DNA of 11,392 bases from Rhodothermaceae bacterium. Lineage in GTDB: Bacteria; Bacteroidota; Rhodothermia; Rhodothermales; Rubricoccaceae. Made by a program: the position numbers and the translations under genes. Location: contig JABDIZ010000011.1 in the NCBI GenBank assembly GCA_013003465.1, positions 1-11,392 on the forward strand, in the 5' to 3' direction. The notes beneath the pieces are model-generated. The model saw only the letters and a list, made by a program, of their open reading frames with translations, searched no databases and was not told where the DNA came from. Shown here piece by piece: positions 1 through 6,695 of this stretch (within the stretch, counting starts at the first letter, position 1; every line of letters starts with the position of its first letter).

Positions 1-20
1 AACAGTACCTCCACCTCACC

Positions 21-1532
21 CTAGACATTCAATACATCCAGCGCAAGCTCAGCACACTGATCCAGCAAATCTGCGGTGGTTAGTGGCTCTCCACCTCCAA
101 GCTCTTGGTCGTCAAACTCGAAAAGACTTAACGCAAAGTCTCGTGCTGTATCGGCCCGGGCCGCTTCGCGGGCCCGTTCTCCAGATTGCCAGAGCGTTAG
201 CCCCAGGCCAAGCACCAACGCGAGGAAGACGAGCAGCGCCGCTCCGACGCCCACCCGGTGGCGCTGTACGAATTTGCCGATTCGGTACCCCATCCTGTCG
301 GGGCGGGCCTCGACAGGATGGCCGTTCAGATGGCGGGAGAGGTCGCGCCCCAGCGCCTCAGCGGAGCCATAGCGACGCTCGGGTTCCTTGCGCAGCGCCT
401 TCAACACGATTGTGTCCAGGTCGCCGTGGAGTCTGCGGCGGAGCCGCTGCACCTCGCTGGATCGCGCTGTGCTGACGTCGGTCGGCGTAATCGTAGTAGT
501 GGTGCCGTCGGTGTGCGCCCATTCCTCGGTTTGCACAACGACCACGCTGGGTTCGATGTGCTTCGCCGAGAGGATCGCCTCCTCCACGGCGCGGCGCGTT
601 CGATGCGTGATCCGGTACGGGCGATGCCCCGTGAGCAGGCGGTACAGCAGTACGCCGAGCGCGTACACGTCGGTAGAGGTCGTGACGGCTTCGCCCCGGA
701 CCTGCTCCGGTGCGGCGTAATCCGGCGTCATCATCCGCGGGCCGACGGTCGTCGTCAGGCCCGATGCGCTCTCATCGTTCAGCAGCTTGGCGATGCCGAA
801 ATCCAGCAGTTTGACGGATCGTCCGCCGTCAGCGTCCTCCGTAACCAGCACGTTGGAGGGTTTGAGGTCGCGGTGGACCACCAGGTTGCGATGGGCATAG
901 GCGACGGCCTCACAGACCTGGCCGAACAAGTCGAGCCGCTGATCTACGGTGAGCCGATGGCGGTCAGCGTACGTGGTAATGGGCTCGCCTGGAACGTACT
1001 CCATGACCAGATAGGGCCGCCCGTCCTCCGCTTCGCCTCCATCGAGCAGCCGGGCGATCCCCGGATGGTTCAGCGAGCCCAGAATCTGGCGCTCCGCGCG
1101 GAATCGCGCCACGAACGTCGGTGCGAGGCCCACGTTGACGAGCTTGAGCGCGACGGGCTGATTGTGCACCCCGTCGGTCCGTTCGGCCAGAAACACGGTG
1201 CCCATGCCGCCTCGGCCAAGCTCCCGGAGCAGGCAATATGGGCCAATCTGCTCGGTCAGCCCTGAATCGGCATCGTGCGCCTCCCTTTCATCGGCTTTCA
1301 GGACTTCATCGGCTTCCAGGACAGGTGCAGCGTACTCAACGGCTGAATCGCCCAGCGCGTGCTCGGCCTCGTCGAACGTCTCCAACAGCGACACGACCTC
1401 GTTGTACAGACCGGGGTTGTCTCCACACGCCACACGAAGAAACGCCGTGCGCTCGTCCCTAGGCCGCTGGAGTGCCTCCTCAATCAGCCGGTCGAGCTTT
1501 TCGAGGTAGATGGGGGCGTCTTTCATGGCCAT
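21..1532 (-). CDS. Membrane-anchored Ser/Thr protein kinase (Hanks/PknB type), C-terminally truncated by an amber codon
   Basis: This 503-residue protein phosphorylates Ser/Thr residues on partner proteins in the cytoplasm. Residues 1-90 form the helical leader common in this family (ALQRPRDERTAFL). The kinase domain spans about 98-405: glycine loop GRGGMGTV (106-113), ATP-binding Lys130 in VALK, Glu147 of helix C, catalytic HRDLKPSN (220-227, Asp222), DFG (244-246) and APE (274-276). All key residues are present, so the kinase should be active. A single membrane helix lies at about 425-448. Only about 55 residues follow, ending in LDVLNV. Relatives usually carry a long TPR sensor domain here. 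The frame stays open for the six codons visible after the TAG (GEVEVL), so the gene may really continue past the left edge. The start at 1532 (MAMKDAP) has a second in-frame ATG two codons later, and no clear ribosome binding site. It lies 55 bp downstream of the ECF sigma gene and is probably co-transcribed with it. The kinase call is secure; whether the truncation is real is not. Confidence 0.93.
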   Translation of the reverse strand: MAMKDAPIYLEKLDRLIEEALQRPRDERTAFLRVACGDNPGLYNEVVSLLETFDEAEHALGDSAVEYAAPVLEADEVLKADEREAHDADSGLTEQIGPYCLLRELGRGGMGTVFLAERTDGVHNQPVALKLVNVGLAPTFVARFRAERQILGSLNHPGIARLLDGGEAEDGRPYLVMEYVPGEPITTYADRHRLTVDQRLDLFGQVCEAVAYAHRNLVVHRDLKPSNVLVTEDADGGRSVKLLDFGIAKLLNDESASGLTTTVGPRMMTPDYAAPEQVRGEAVTTSTDVYALGVLLYRLLTGHRPYRITHRTRRAVEEAILSAKHIEPSVVVVQTEEWAHTDGTTTTITPTDVSTARSSEVQRLRRRLHGDLDTIVLKALRKEPERRYGSAEALGRDLSRHLNGHPVEARPDRMGYRIGKFVQRHRVGVGAALLVFLALVLGLGLTLWQSGERAREAARADTARDFALSLFEFDDQELGGGEPLTTADLLDQCAELALDVLNV

Positions 1533-1587
1533 GGGGGTCAGGGTCTCCAGGTTTATATCGCTCTTTCCTCATCGATCCCGCCACAAC

Positions 1588-2175
1588 TCAGGGGCCTTCA
1601 TGACCGCTGCTCTTCGGTTCGCTCATGAAGCGGTACAACCACATCCGCGCTCGCCCCCAGTCGCGCTCGGCCGTTCGTTTGGAGGTCGCCATCACCTCGG
1701 CGATTTCTTCGTAGGTCAGCCCTCCGAAGAACCGGTAGTCGACGACGGCGGCCAGGCGCTCGTTGCTGGCGCGAAGGATTTCGAGTGCCTCGTCAAGCGC
1801 CAGAAGATCGTCGGCTCGCATGTCCGCCGCCACGGCAACCTGGTCCAATCCTAGGTCCTTTCGCCGGCCGCCTCGTTTTTTTCGGGTGCGGGCGCGGGCC
1901 CGGTCCAGTAAAACGAACCGCATCGTACGCGCGGCCAGGGCAAAAAAGTGGACACGGTCCTGCGGCTCAACCTGGCCCGTATCAATCATCCGCAGATACG
2001 ACTCGTGCACCAGCCCGGTCGTGCCCAGCGTAGCGTCAGACCTGTGCGACGTGAGCCGTGCGTGGGCCAGCCGCTTCAGATCCTCGTAGAGATGGGCGAA
2101 CAGGCGCTCGGAGGCGTCGGAGTTGCCCTTTCGAGCGCCTCGCAAGAGTTGCGTCGTGGTTTCCTGGCTGACCAT
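1588..2175 (-). CDS. ECF-type RNA polymerase sigma factor (Sigma70_ECF / TIGR02999-like)
   Basis: This 195-residue sigma factor redirects RNA polymerase to a dedicated promoter set. Region 2 occupies about 5-95, with helices around ARKGNSDASERLFAHLYEDL and the FFALAARTMRFVLLDRAR segment that corresponds to the core-binding and -10 recognition part. A basic linker follows (RARTRKKRGGRRK). Region 4 lies at about 128-183 and contains the helix-turn-helix LTYEEIAEVMATSKRTAERD (153-172) and then WGRARMWLYRFM, wording typical of the Sigma70_ECF (PF07638) group. No anti-sigma gene is adjacent. In Rhodothermales and Planctomycetes such sigma factors commonly sit directly upstream of Ser/Thr kinases, as here, so regulation through the partner kinase is plausible but inferred. 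The ATG at 2175 gives the usual family length. No Shine-Dalgarno sequence is visible. It is probably the first gene of a two-gene operon with the kinase. Confidence 0.93.
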   Translation of the reverse strand: MVSQETTTQLLRGARKGNSDASERLFAHLYEDLKRLAHARLTSHRSDATLGTTGLVHESYLRMIDTGQVEPQDRVHFFALAARTMRFVLLDRARARTRKKRGGRRKDLGLDQVAVAADMRADDLLALDEALEILRASNERLAAVVDYRFFGGLTYEEIAEVMATSKRTAERDWGRARMWLYRFMSEPKSSGHEGP

Positions 2176-2570
2176 GAGCAGTGCCGTTCCAGGTTCTGGC
2201 TCGCGATTCGGGACGAGAGCAACGCGGCCACGGCTTGGGGGAGCCGTTCGCAGCCCAGAAGTACGGCGCGAGACTAAGCCTAGGCATCACGGTCGAAGGT
2301 AGGCGTCTCGAAATTCTCAACCAAATGCGCCGGCAGCCCTTTCCAGGGCAGGTGGCGGGATGGGGGAAGTTTTGGCGTTCGTCGGGGTGAAGAGCATTCC
2401 TTAGCACCCCAGTCCCACGGCGGTACCTGTTCGACGCGTCCTCGATACGATCATCGACGTCTCCCTCGTCGTGTGTTCGGTAATATTACGGCTGCTCCTC
2501 CTCGCCTCGTTGTGGCTCTTGGTCGACAGCGTGCTAGGCTTCTAGTAACGCCCCTGCGCGTGATCGATCG
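2176..2570. other. Gene-poor region upstream of the sigma factor
   Basis: About 400 bp with no supportable gene. Open frames here are short, lack recognisable domains and do not show the strong third-position GC bias of the neighbouring genes. The stretch holds the candidate promoter at 2294-2325 and a perfect 10-bp AT-rich palindrome, GTAATATTAC (2480-2489), of unknown meaning. It may also contain unrecognisable remains of the 3' part of the degraded NHL gene. Confidence 0.5.
2294..2325 (-). promoter_or_regulatory. Candidate Bacteroidetes-type promoter for the sigma factor-kinase operon
   Basis: On the minus strand TTTG (2325-2322) is followed after 20 nt by TACCTTCG (2301-2294). This matches the Bacteroidetes primary-sigma pattern TTTG / TAnnTTTG with one mismatch (C for T at the seventh position) and normal spacing. 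It would give a leader of roughly 110 nt before the sigma factor ATG at 2175. Such short patterns occur by chance, so this is a candidate only. Confidence 0.35.
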
Positions 2571-2615
2571 GCTAGGAGGTGTTGGTGAAGAGCAGGCCGG
2601 GGATGCCTGGGTGAG

Positions 2616-3006
2616 TCATTCCTCCGTGGAGGTTGTCGGCATGAACGCAAGGCCGTTGGGCTGGAGGAGCCCGCCACTGCTCGCAAAGAGCTCAACGAAG
2701 TCTCCCGTCCCCGCATCGTAGCGGTTGATCTGATTGCGTTGCCGGTCGGAGAGGTAGTGCACCATCCAGGCCTAAGGCCACGTCCTGTGGGGCGGCGATG
2801 CCGCCCGCGCCGGGCGCTACGAAATCGCCGAGGTAGGTGCCGGTCGTGCCGTCGTAGCGTTTGACGGAGTTGGTGTTGCGGCTGCTGACGAGTAGATCGG
2901 GTGTCATGGATTGCGCCTGTAGCATCGGCACAGGGGCGAGCAGTAGGCTGGCGGCAAAGCCAAAGCGGACAAGAAGACGGAACATGGGGCGCCCGATGAA
3001 TCTCAT
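2616..3006 (-). pseudogene. Frameshifted remnant of a secreted NHL/beta-propeller protein
   Basis: Reading from ATG 3006-3004 (MRFIGRPMFRLLVRFG; alternative ATG at 2985) gives a clear Sec signal peptide (LLVRFGFAASLLLAPVPMLQAQ) and then one NHL/Vgb-like blade: DLLVSSRNTNSVKRYDGTTG, then YLGDFVAPGAGGIAAPQDVA. After LGLDG (codon at 2763-2761) the frame is lost. The next frame continues the same fold: YLSDRQRNQINRYDAGTGDF, then VELFASSGGLLQPNGLAF. That second frame ends at a TGA (2618-2616). A later part (NLHGGMTHPGIPGLLFTNTS) sits in yet another frame and stops near 2572. Restoring one CT at about 2756 would read GALYLSDRQ, so a dinucleotide loss explains the break. Intact relatives have several more blades, so the 3' part is also missing or decayed. 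It is divergent from the M16 genes. A sequencing error at the frameshift cannot be excluded, but the second frame change and early stop favour a true pseudogene. Confidence 0.72.
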
Positions 3007-3121
3007 GATGGTGCTAAGAAAGCAGCATCGCGGCGGGCGACTGGCGCAACAGGCCCATTCGTAGGCAATGGATCCGCGACCGGGGATGTGCGTGAGAGGG
3101 CACCGTTTGTGCTCCCACGCT

Positions 3122-4468
3122 ATGCCCGAACCGCTCTCCCACGACGCCTTCGCATTTGTCCGCGCCTCCAGCGGCATCGTGGAATACCGCCATCGCCAGA
3201 ACGGCCTGACCGTGCTGCTGCTGCCCGAGGCCGCCGCGCCCGTCGCCACCGTCATGGTCACCTACCGGGTCGGCAGCCGGAATGAAGGCGCCGGGCTGAC
3301 CGGCGCCACGCACTTGCTCGAACACCTCATGTTCAAGGGCACCGAGCGCTTCAACCGTGACGACGGGACGAGCATCTTCGCCACGCTCCAGCGCGTCGGC
3401 GCGCAGATGAACGCGACGACGTGGTACGACCGCACCAACTACTACGCGCTGCTCCCGAAGGAGCACCTGCCCCTCGCCGTGGAGATCGAGGCCGACCGGA
3501 TGCGGGGCGCGCGCGTCCGTGACGAGGACCTCGCCAGCGAGCGCACCGTCGTCCTCAACGAACTCGACCGGGGCGAGAACGAGCCGCTGCGCAAGCTGCT
3601 CCACGCCGTCTTTGCGACGGCCTACTTCGCGCATCCGTACGGCCACCCCGTCATCGGCTGGCGCTCCGATGTGGAGACGGTTACCGCCGAGGGCCTGCGT
3701 CACTTCTACGACACCTACTACTGGCCGTCGAACGCAACCGTCTCGGTCATCGGGCGGTTCGAGCCCGACGCGGCCCTGGATCAAATCCACGAGGCCTTCG
3801 GGGCGATTCCGGCAGGCCCGGAGATCGCGCCCGATGCGCCCGAGCCGCTCACGCACCGCGACGCGGTGACGCAGGAGCCACCGCAGATCGGCGAGCGCCG
3901 CGTCATCGTCCGGCAGGCCGGCCAGCTCGGCACCGTCATGCTTGCCTGGAAAGCGCCCGCCGGGCTCGACGCCGACGCCGACGCCCTCGACGTGCTCGCG
4001 CAGATCCTCGCAGGCGGCAAGAGCGCGCGCCTGTTCCGCCGTCTCACCGACCAGGGCCTCGCCACCCACACCTCGGCGTTTTTCCCACGCCTCCGCGACC
4101 CGAGCCTGTTCGTCCTCTATGCCGCGCTGACGCCCGAGACGACGCACGCCGAGGCTGAAGCCGCGCTGCGCGAGGTGGCGACGGAGGTCGCCCGCGACGG
4201 CGTGACCGAAGGCGAACTCGCCCGCGCCCGTCGGCAGGTGGTGGCCGAGGAGGCGTTTGGACGCGACGGTCCGTTTGCGGTGGCGAGTCGCCTCAACGAG
4301 GCCATCGCCGTGGGGGATTGGACGCTCTACACCGAATACCGCCCGCGCATCGAAGCGGTGACGCTGGAGGCCGTGCGCGCCGCCGCCGCCCGCATCGTCA
4401 GCGACGACCACCTGACGGTGGGCTGGTATGTGCCGACCCATGGGGACGCAAACGGAGAAGACGCATGA
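3122..4468 (+). CDS. M16 family zinc peptidase, catalytic subunit
   Basis: This 448-residue protein is an M16B (mitochondrial processing peptidase-like) metallopeptidase subunit. The inverted zinc motif HLLEH lies at 64-68 within GATHLLEHLMFKGTE. The distal pair Glu140/Glu147 (ERTVVLNE) has the seven-residue spacing seen in pitrilysin, making Glu147 the likely third zinc ligand. The N-terminal M16 domain covers about 20-175 and the C-terminal M16_C domain about 185-370. The Arg/Tyr pair that binds substrate in other M16 C-terminal domains is missing here: the aligned positions are Leu308 and Thr315 in FRRLTDQGLATHT. The next gene supplies that pair. No signal peptide is seen with the start at 3122 (MPEPLSHDAF), so a cytoplasmic location is likely. 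The frame is open upstream to ATGs at 3068 and 3086, but that extension (DPRPGMCVRGHRLCSHA) looks non-coding. The stop overlaps the start of the second subunit (ATGA at 4465-4468), indicating translational coupling. Confidence 0.93.
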   Translation: MPEPLSHDAFAFVRASSGIVEYRHRQNGLTVLLLPEAAAPVATVMVTYRVGSRNEGAGLTGATHLLEHLMFKGTERFNRDDGTSIFATLQRVGAQMNATTWYDRTNYYALLPKEHLPLAVEIEADRMRGARVRDEDLASERTVVLNELDRGENEPLRKLLHAVFATAYFAHPYGHPVIGWRSDVETVTAEGLRHFYDTYYWPSNATVSVIGRFEPDAALDQIHEAFGAIPAGPEIAPDAPEPLTHRDAVTQEPPQIGERRVIVRQAGQLGTVMLAWKAPAGLDADADALDVLAQILAGGKSARLFRRLTDQGLATHTSAFFPRLRDPSLFVLYAALTPETTHAEAEAALREVATEVARDGVTEGELARARRQVVAEEAFGRDGPFAVASRLNEAIAVGDWTLYTEYRPRIEAVTLEAVRAAAARIVSDDHLTVGWYVPTHGDANGEDA

Positions 4469-5766
4469 CGGACCCGCTCCACACGACCGCCGACCCTTCC
4501 GAGACCGCCCTCGCCGACCGCGTCGTCCCGGCCGAGGCGGGAGCCGCGCGGCTCTGGCTGCTGCCGACCGAGGTACGCGATGTCGTGTCCTTCCGCGGTT
4601 CCATCGAGACAGCGCCGGATTTCTCGACGGACGACGACCTCGCGCAGCACCTCGTGGCCGACCTGCTCGACAAAGGCACGCAGCACCGGGATCGATTCAC
4701 CATCGCCGAGGCCCTGGAAGGACGCGGTGCACAGCTCTCGTTCTACCCCGATGGCCTACGGCTCGGCTTCGCAGGGCGCGCCCTGCGCGATGATCTCCCC
4801 GACGTGCTCGCGCTGCTGGCCGAGCAACTCCGCGAGCCGCTCCTCGACGCCGACGAGTTTGCCAAGGAGCAGGCTCGTGCCATCGCCGGGGTTCGCCGCG
4901 CGATGGACTCGACGGGCGCGCAGGCCAGCGGGGCACTCAAGCAGTGTCTCTACCCATCCGACCATCCGAATGCGGTGCGTACGCCCGAGGTGGAACTGGC
5001 CGGGCTGGAGGCCCTCACGCCCGAGCGCATCCGTGTGTTTCACGCCGATCACGTGCGGAGCGACGGGCTGAAGCTGGCCTTCGTAGGCGACCTTGATCTG
5101 GAGGCTACGACCGCGGCCGTCCGCGCGACCCTGGGCGACTGGGCCGCGCACGACCAGGCGGCTCGCTTCACAACTGACGCCGCCTCCGATGCTCCGGGTC
5201 GCGTGGACGTGCCGATGGCCGACAAGCTCAACCTCGATGTGCGCTTCGGGCACGCGCTCAACCTCCGCCGCGACGACGACCACTTCCTTCCCCTCTACGT
5301 GGGCAACTTCATCCTTGGCGGGAATTTCTCCGCGCGTCTGATGCAAACCGTCCGTGACGAGCAGGGGCTGACCTACGGTATCAGTTCCCGTGTAGCGGGT
5401 ATCGCCATCGAGCACGGCGGGCACTGGCGCATCAGCGTCTCGCTCAGCCAGGAGAACCTGGAAGATGGCATCGCCGCCACCGAAGCCGTCGTGCGCGACT
5501 TCGTCGCCCAGGGCGTTACCGAAGCCGAACTCGACGAGAAGCAGACCACCATCACGGGCAGCCACGTTGTCGGCCTCGCCACGACGAGCGGTCTGGCTAC
5601 GCGTCTGCTCGTCAACGCCGAGCGCGGCTTTCCCATGACCTACTTGGACGAGTACCCGGACCTGATCCACGCGCTGACGGTCGAGCAGGTCAACGCTGCC
5701 ATCCAGCGCCACTTCGACCCTGATGCGCTGCATGTGGCCGTCGCCGGGACGCTGCCGGATTCCTAG
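4465..5766 (+). CDS. M16 family peptidase, non-catalytic partner subunit
   Basis: This 433-residue protein has the same two-domain M16 layout as its upstream neighbour, but no HxxEH motif. The corresponding helix reads DLAQHLVADLLDKGTQHRDR (58-77), so it cannot bind zinc in the usual way. Its C-terminal domain keeps the substrate-binding pair Arg297 and Tyr304 in VRDEQGLTYGI, preceded by the family signature LGGNFSARLMQ. In characterised bacterial M16B heterodimers one subunit supplies zinc and the other the Arg/Tyr pair, and these two genes show exactly that split. The complex probably degrades or processes peptides in the cytoplasm; the substrate is unknown. The start at 4465 is supported by the ATGA overlap with the upstream stop and by GGAGAAG about 4 nt before it, one of the few ribosome binding sites visible in the window. 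A longer open frame to 4318 only overlaps the upstream coding sequence and was rejected. Confidence 0.92.
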   Translation: MTDPLHTTADPSETALADRVVPAEAGAARLWLLPTEVRDVVSFRGSIETAPDFSTDDDLAQHLVADLLDKGTQHRDRFTIAEALEGRGAQLSFYPDGLRLGFAGRALRDDLPDVLALLAEQLREPLLDADEFAKEQARAIAGVRRAMDSTGAQASGALKQCLYPSDHPNAVRTPEVELAGLEALTPERIRVFHADHVRSDGLKLAFVGDLDLEATTAAVRATLGDWAAHDQAARFTTDAASDAPGRVDVPMADKLNLDVRFGHALNLRRDDDHFLPLYVGNFILGGNFSARLMQTVRDEQGLTYGISSRVAGIAIEHGGHWRISVSLSQENLEDGIAATEAVVRDFVAQGVTEAELDEKQTTITGSHVVGLATTSGLATRLLVNAERGFPMTYLDEYPDLIHALTVEQVNAAIQRHFDPDALHVAVAGTLPDS

Positions 5767-5960
5767 GTCGTGTTGACAGTCAGCAAGTCGAGCCCGCACG
5801 AGACGCCATTTGAGTCTCCGCAAGGCGCGCGAGAAGCGCGATCCCGCAGGATCGGGTGACAAGTGGAACGCGGCGGCGGCCAAACGGCGACCGTGAGGGC
5901 CGATTCGGATCGAGTGTCAGCACGGCCTAACGCGGGCTTAGCGGAACGGGGTCGAGCAGG
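5767..5960. repeat. Intergenic region with a possible dispersed (REP-like) hairpin
   Basis: The stretch after the M16 pair has no supportable gene. It contains CGATCC (5839-5844), a CGCA loop and GGATCG (5849-5854), a perfect 6-bp hairpin with a 4-nt loop, beside the nearby inverted GC-rich pair GCGCGCGAGAAGCGCG (5825-5840). No T-run follows, so it is not a typical terminator. The compact GC-rich hairpin in an intergenic setting resembles a dispersed intergenic repeat, but only one copy is present in the window, so this cannot be shown here. Confidence 0.3.
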
Positions 5961-5986
5961 GGGCCGTACCAGAGGCCCTTTCTTCT
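5961..5986 (+). terminator. Weak intrinsic terminator candidate downstream of the M16 operon
   Basis: GGGCC (5961-5965) and GGCCC (5974-5978) can pair across an 8-nt loop, and two more G-U pairs are possible at the base. The stem is followed by TTTCTTCT (5979-5986). It lies about 195 bp after the M16 stop and 50 bp before the next start, so it could end read-through from the peptidase operon or act in the leader of the next gene. The stem is short and the T-tract interrupted, hence low confidence. Confidence 0.4.
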
Positions 5987-6035
5987 GAGGCGGCCTACCA
6001 GTTGCCTCGTCCCCTCCCATTAACCCTCTACTCCC

Positions 6036-6617
6036 ATGGATCGCACTGCCATTCTGAACAACTACGTCACCGATATGGCCGCCGTCGAGAAGCATATCTT
6101 CGAAGCGGTGGACCGCCAGGTCCAGGACGACGACACGCAACGCTACCCGGAGGCCCTCGCGGCCCTGACGGAGGTACGCGATACGCTCTCGCGCCACGTC
6201 GCGGCGCTGGAAGCCTACAACGCCTCCACCGAGGGCGGCGGCCTCAAGGAAACGCTGAAGGAAGCCCTCACGGGCGCCCTCGGCGTAGCCGCAGGCCTCT
6301 ACGATCGCCTCCGCGATGAGGACCAGGTGTCGCGCATGATCCGCGACACCTACACCGCGCTGGGGCTAGCCTCCATCAGCTACCACATGCTCTACACCAC
6401 GGCCCTCGGCCTCAAGGAAGAGCAACTGGCGAATCTGGCTCTGGCTCACCTCAAGGACCTCTCGCCGCTCGTCGTGACCCTCTCGAAGACCGTGTGCCGC
6501 GTCGTCGCGCGCGAACTCAACGAAGAGGACAAGATGATCGACGCGTCCATCGGCGAGGAAGCCGTACGCCAGACGCAGGAAGCGTGGGACGGCGAGCACG
6601 TCGAAGGCGTCGCCTGA
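6036..6617 (+). CDS. Small all-helical protein, possibly ferritin-like (YciE/DUF892-like)
   Basis: This 193-residue protein has no signal peptide or membrane segment and is predicted to be almost wholly helical. By eye the helices fall at about 3-28, 36-64, 68-95, 98-125, 127-162 and 165-185. The helix pair around RDTYTALGLASISYHMLYTT (103-122) and NLALAHLKDLSPLVVTLSKT (133-152) resembles the arrangement of YciE/DUF892 ferritin-like bundles. Possible metal ligands such as Glu18, Glu23, His54, His117 and His138 are present, but no canonical ExxH pair is seen, so metal binding is not established. I do not firmly recognise the family. The start at 6036 is the first ATG of the open frame that gives a helical N-terminus; it lacks a ribosome binding site. 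The gene stands alone: terminator-like stems lie on both sides and the next gene is convergent. Its coding quality (codon bias, clean stop and strong terminator) makes it a confident gene with an uncertain function. Confidence 0.85.
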   Translation: MDRTAILNNYVTDMAAVEKHIFEAVDRQVQDDDTQRYPEALAALTEVRDTLSRHVAALEAYNASTEGGGLKETLKEALTGALGVAAGLYDRLRDEDQVSRMIRDTYTALGLASISYHMLYTTALGLKEEQLANLALAHLKDLSPLVVTLSKTVCRVVARELNEEDKMIDASIGEEAVRQTQEAWDGEHVEGVA

Positions 6618-6638
6618 GTGCGCCTGTTCTGAGTACAC

Positions 6639-6679
6639 GAAGGCCAGCCTCCTCTGTGGAAGCTGGCCTTCTTTCGTTT
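6639..6679 (+). terminator. Intrinsic terminator of the helical-protein gene
   Basis: GAAGGCCAGC (6639-6648) pairs perfectly with GCTGGCCTTC (6662-6671) across a 13-nt loop and is followed by TTTCGTTT (6672-6679). The 10-bp GC-rich stem and T-rich tail sit 21 bp after the stop at 6617, as expected for rho-independent termination on the plus strand. The minus side has no T-run, so it is probably not a good terminator for the convergent PspC gene. Confidence 0.85.
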
Positions 6680-6695
6680 CACAGACGAGGGGCAC

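Noticed and set aside
258..1265. Long plus-strand open frame opposite the kinase gene
   Set aside because: It is the antisense shadow of a well-supported kinase in GC-rich DNA; it has no recognisable domain.
2480..2489. Palindrome GTAATATTAC as an operator
   Set aside because: A single short AT-rich palindrome with no second copy and no nearby start; likely chance.
3014..4441. 475-codon minus-strand open frame opposite the first M16 gene
   Set aside because: It mirrors the coding frame of the M16 gene, its composition is rich in Arg/Gly/Val/Asp typical of GC-skewed shadows, and it has no motif.
4756..5883. 375-codon minus-strand open frame opposite the second M16 gene
   Set aside because: Shadow of the M16 partner subunit; no domain, and it runs out into intergenic hairpin DNA.
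5767..6035. Possible tRNA or small RNA in the intergenic region
   Set aside because: No cloverleaf, T-loop motif or CCA end could be built; only short hairpins are present.
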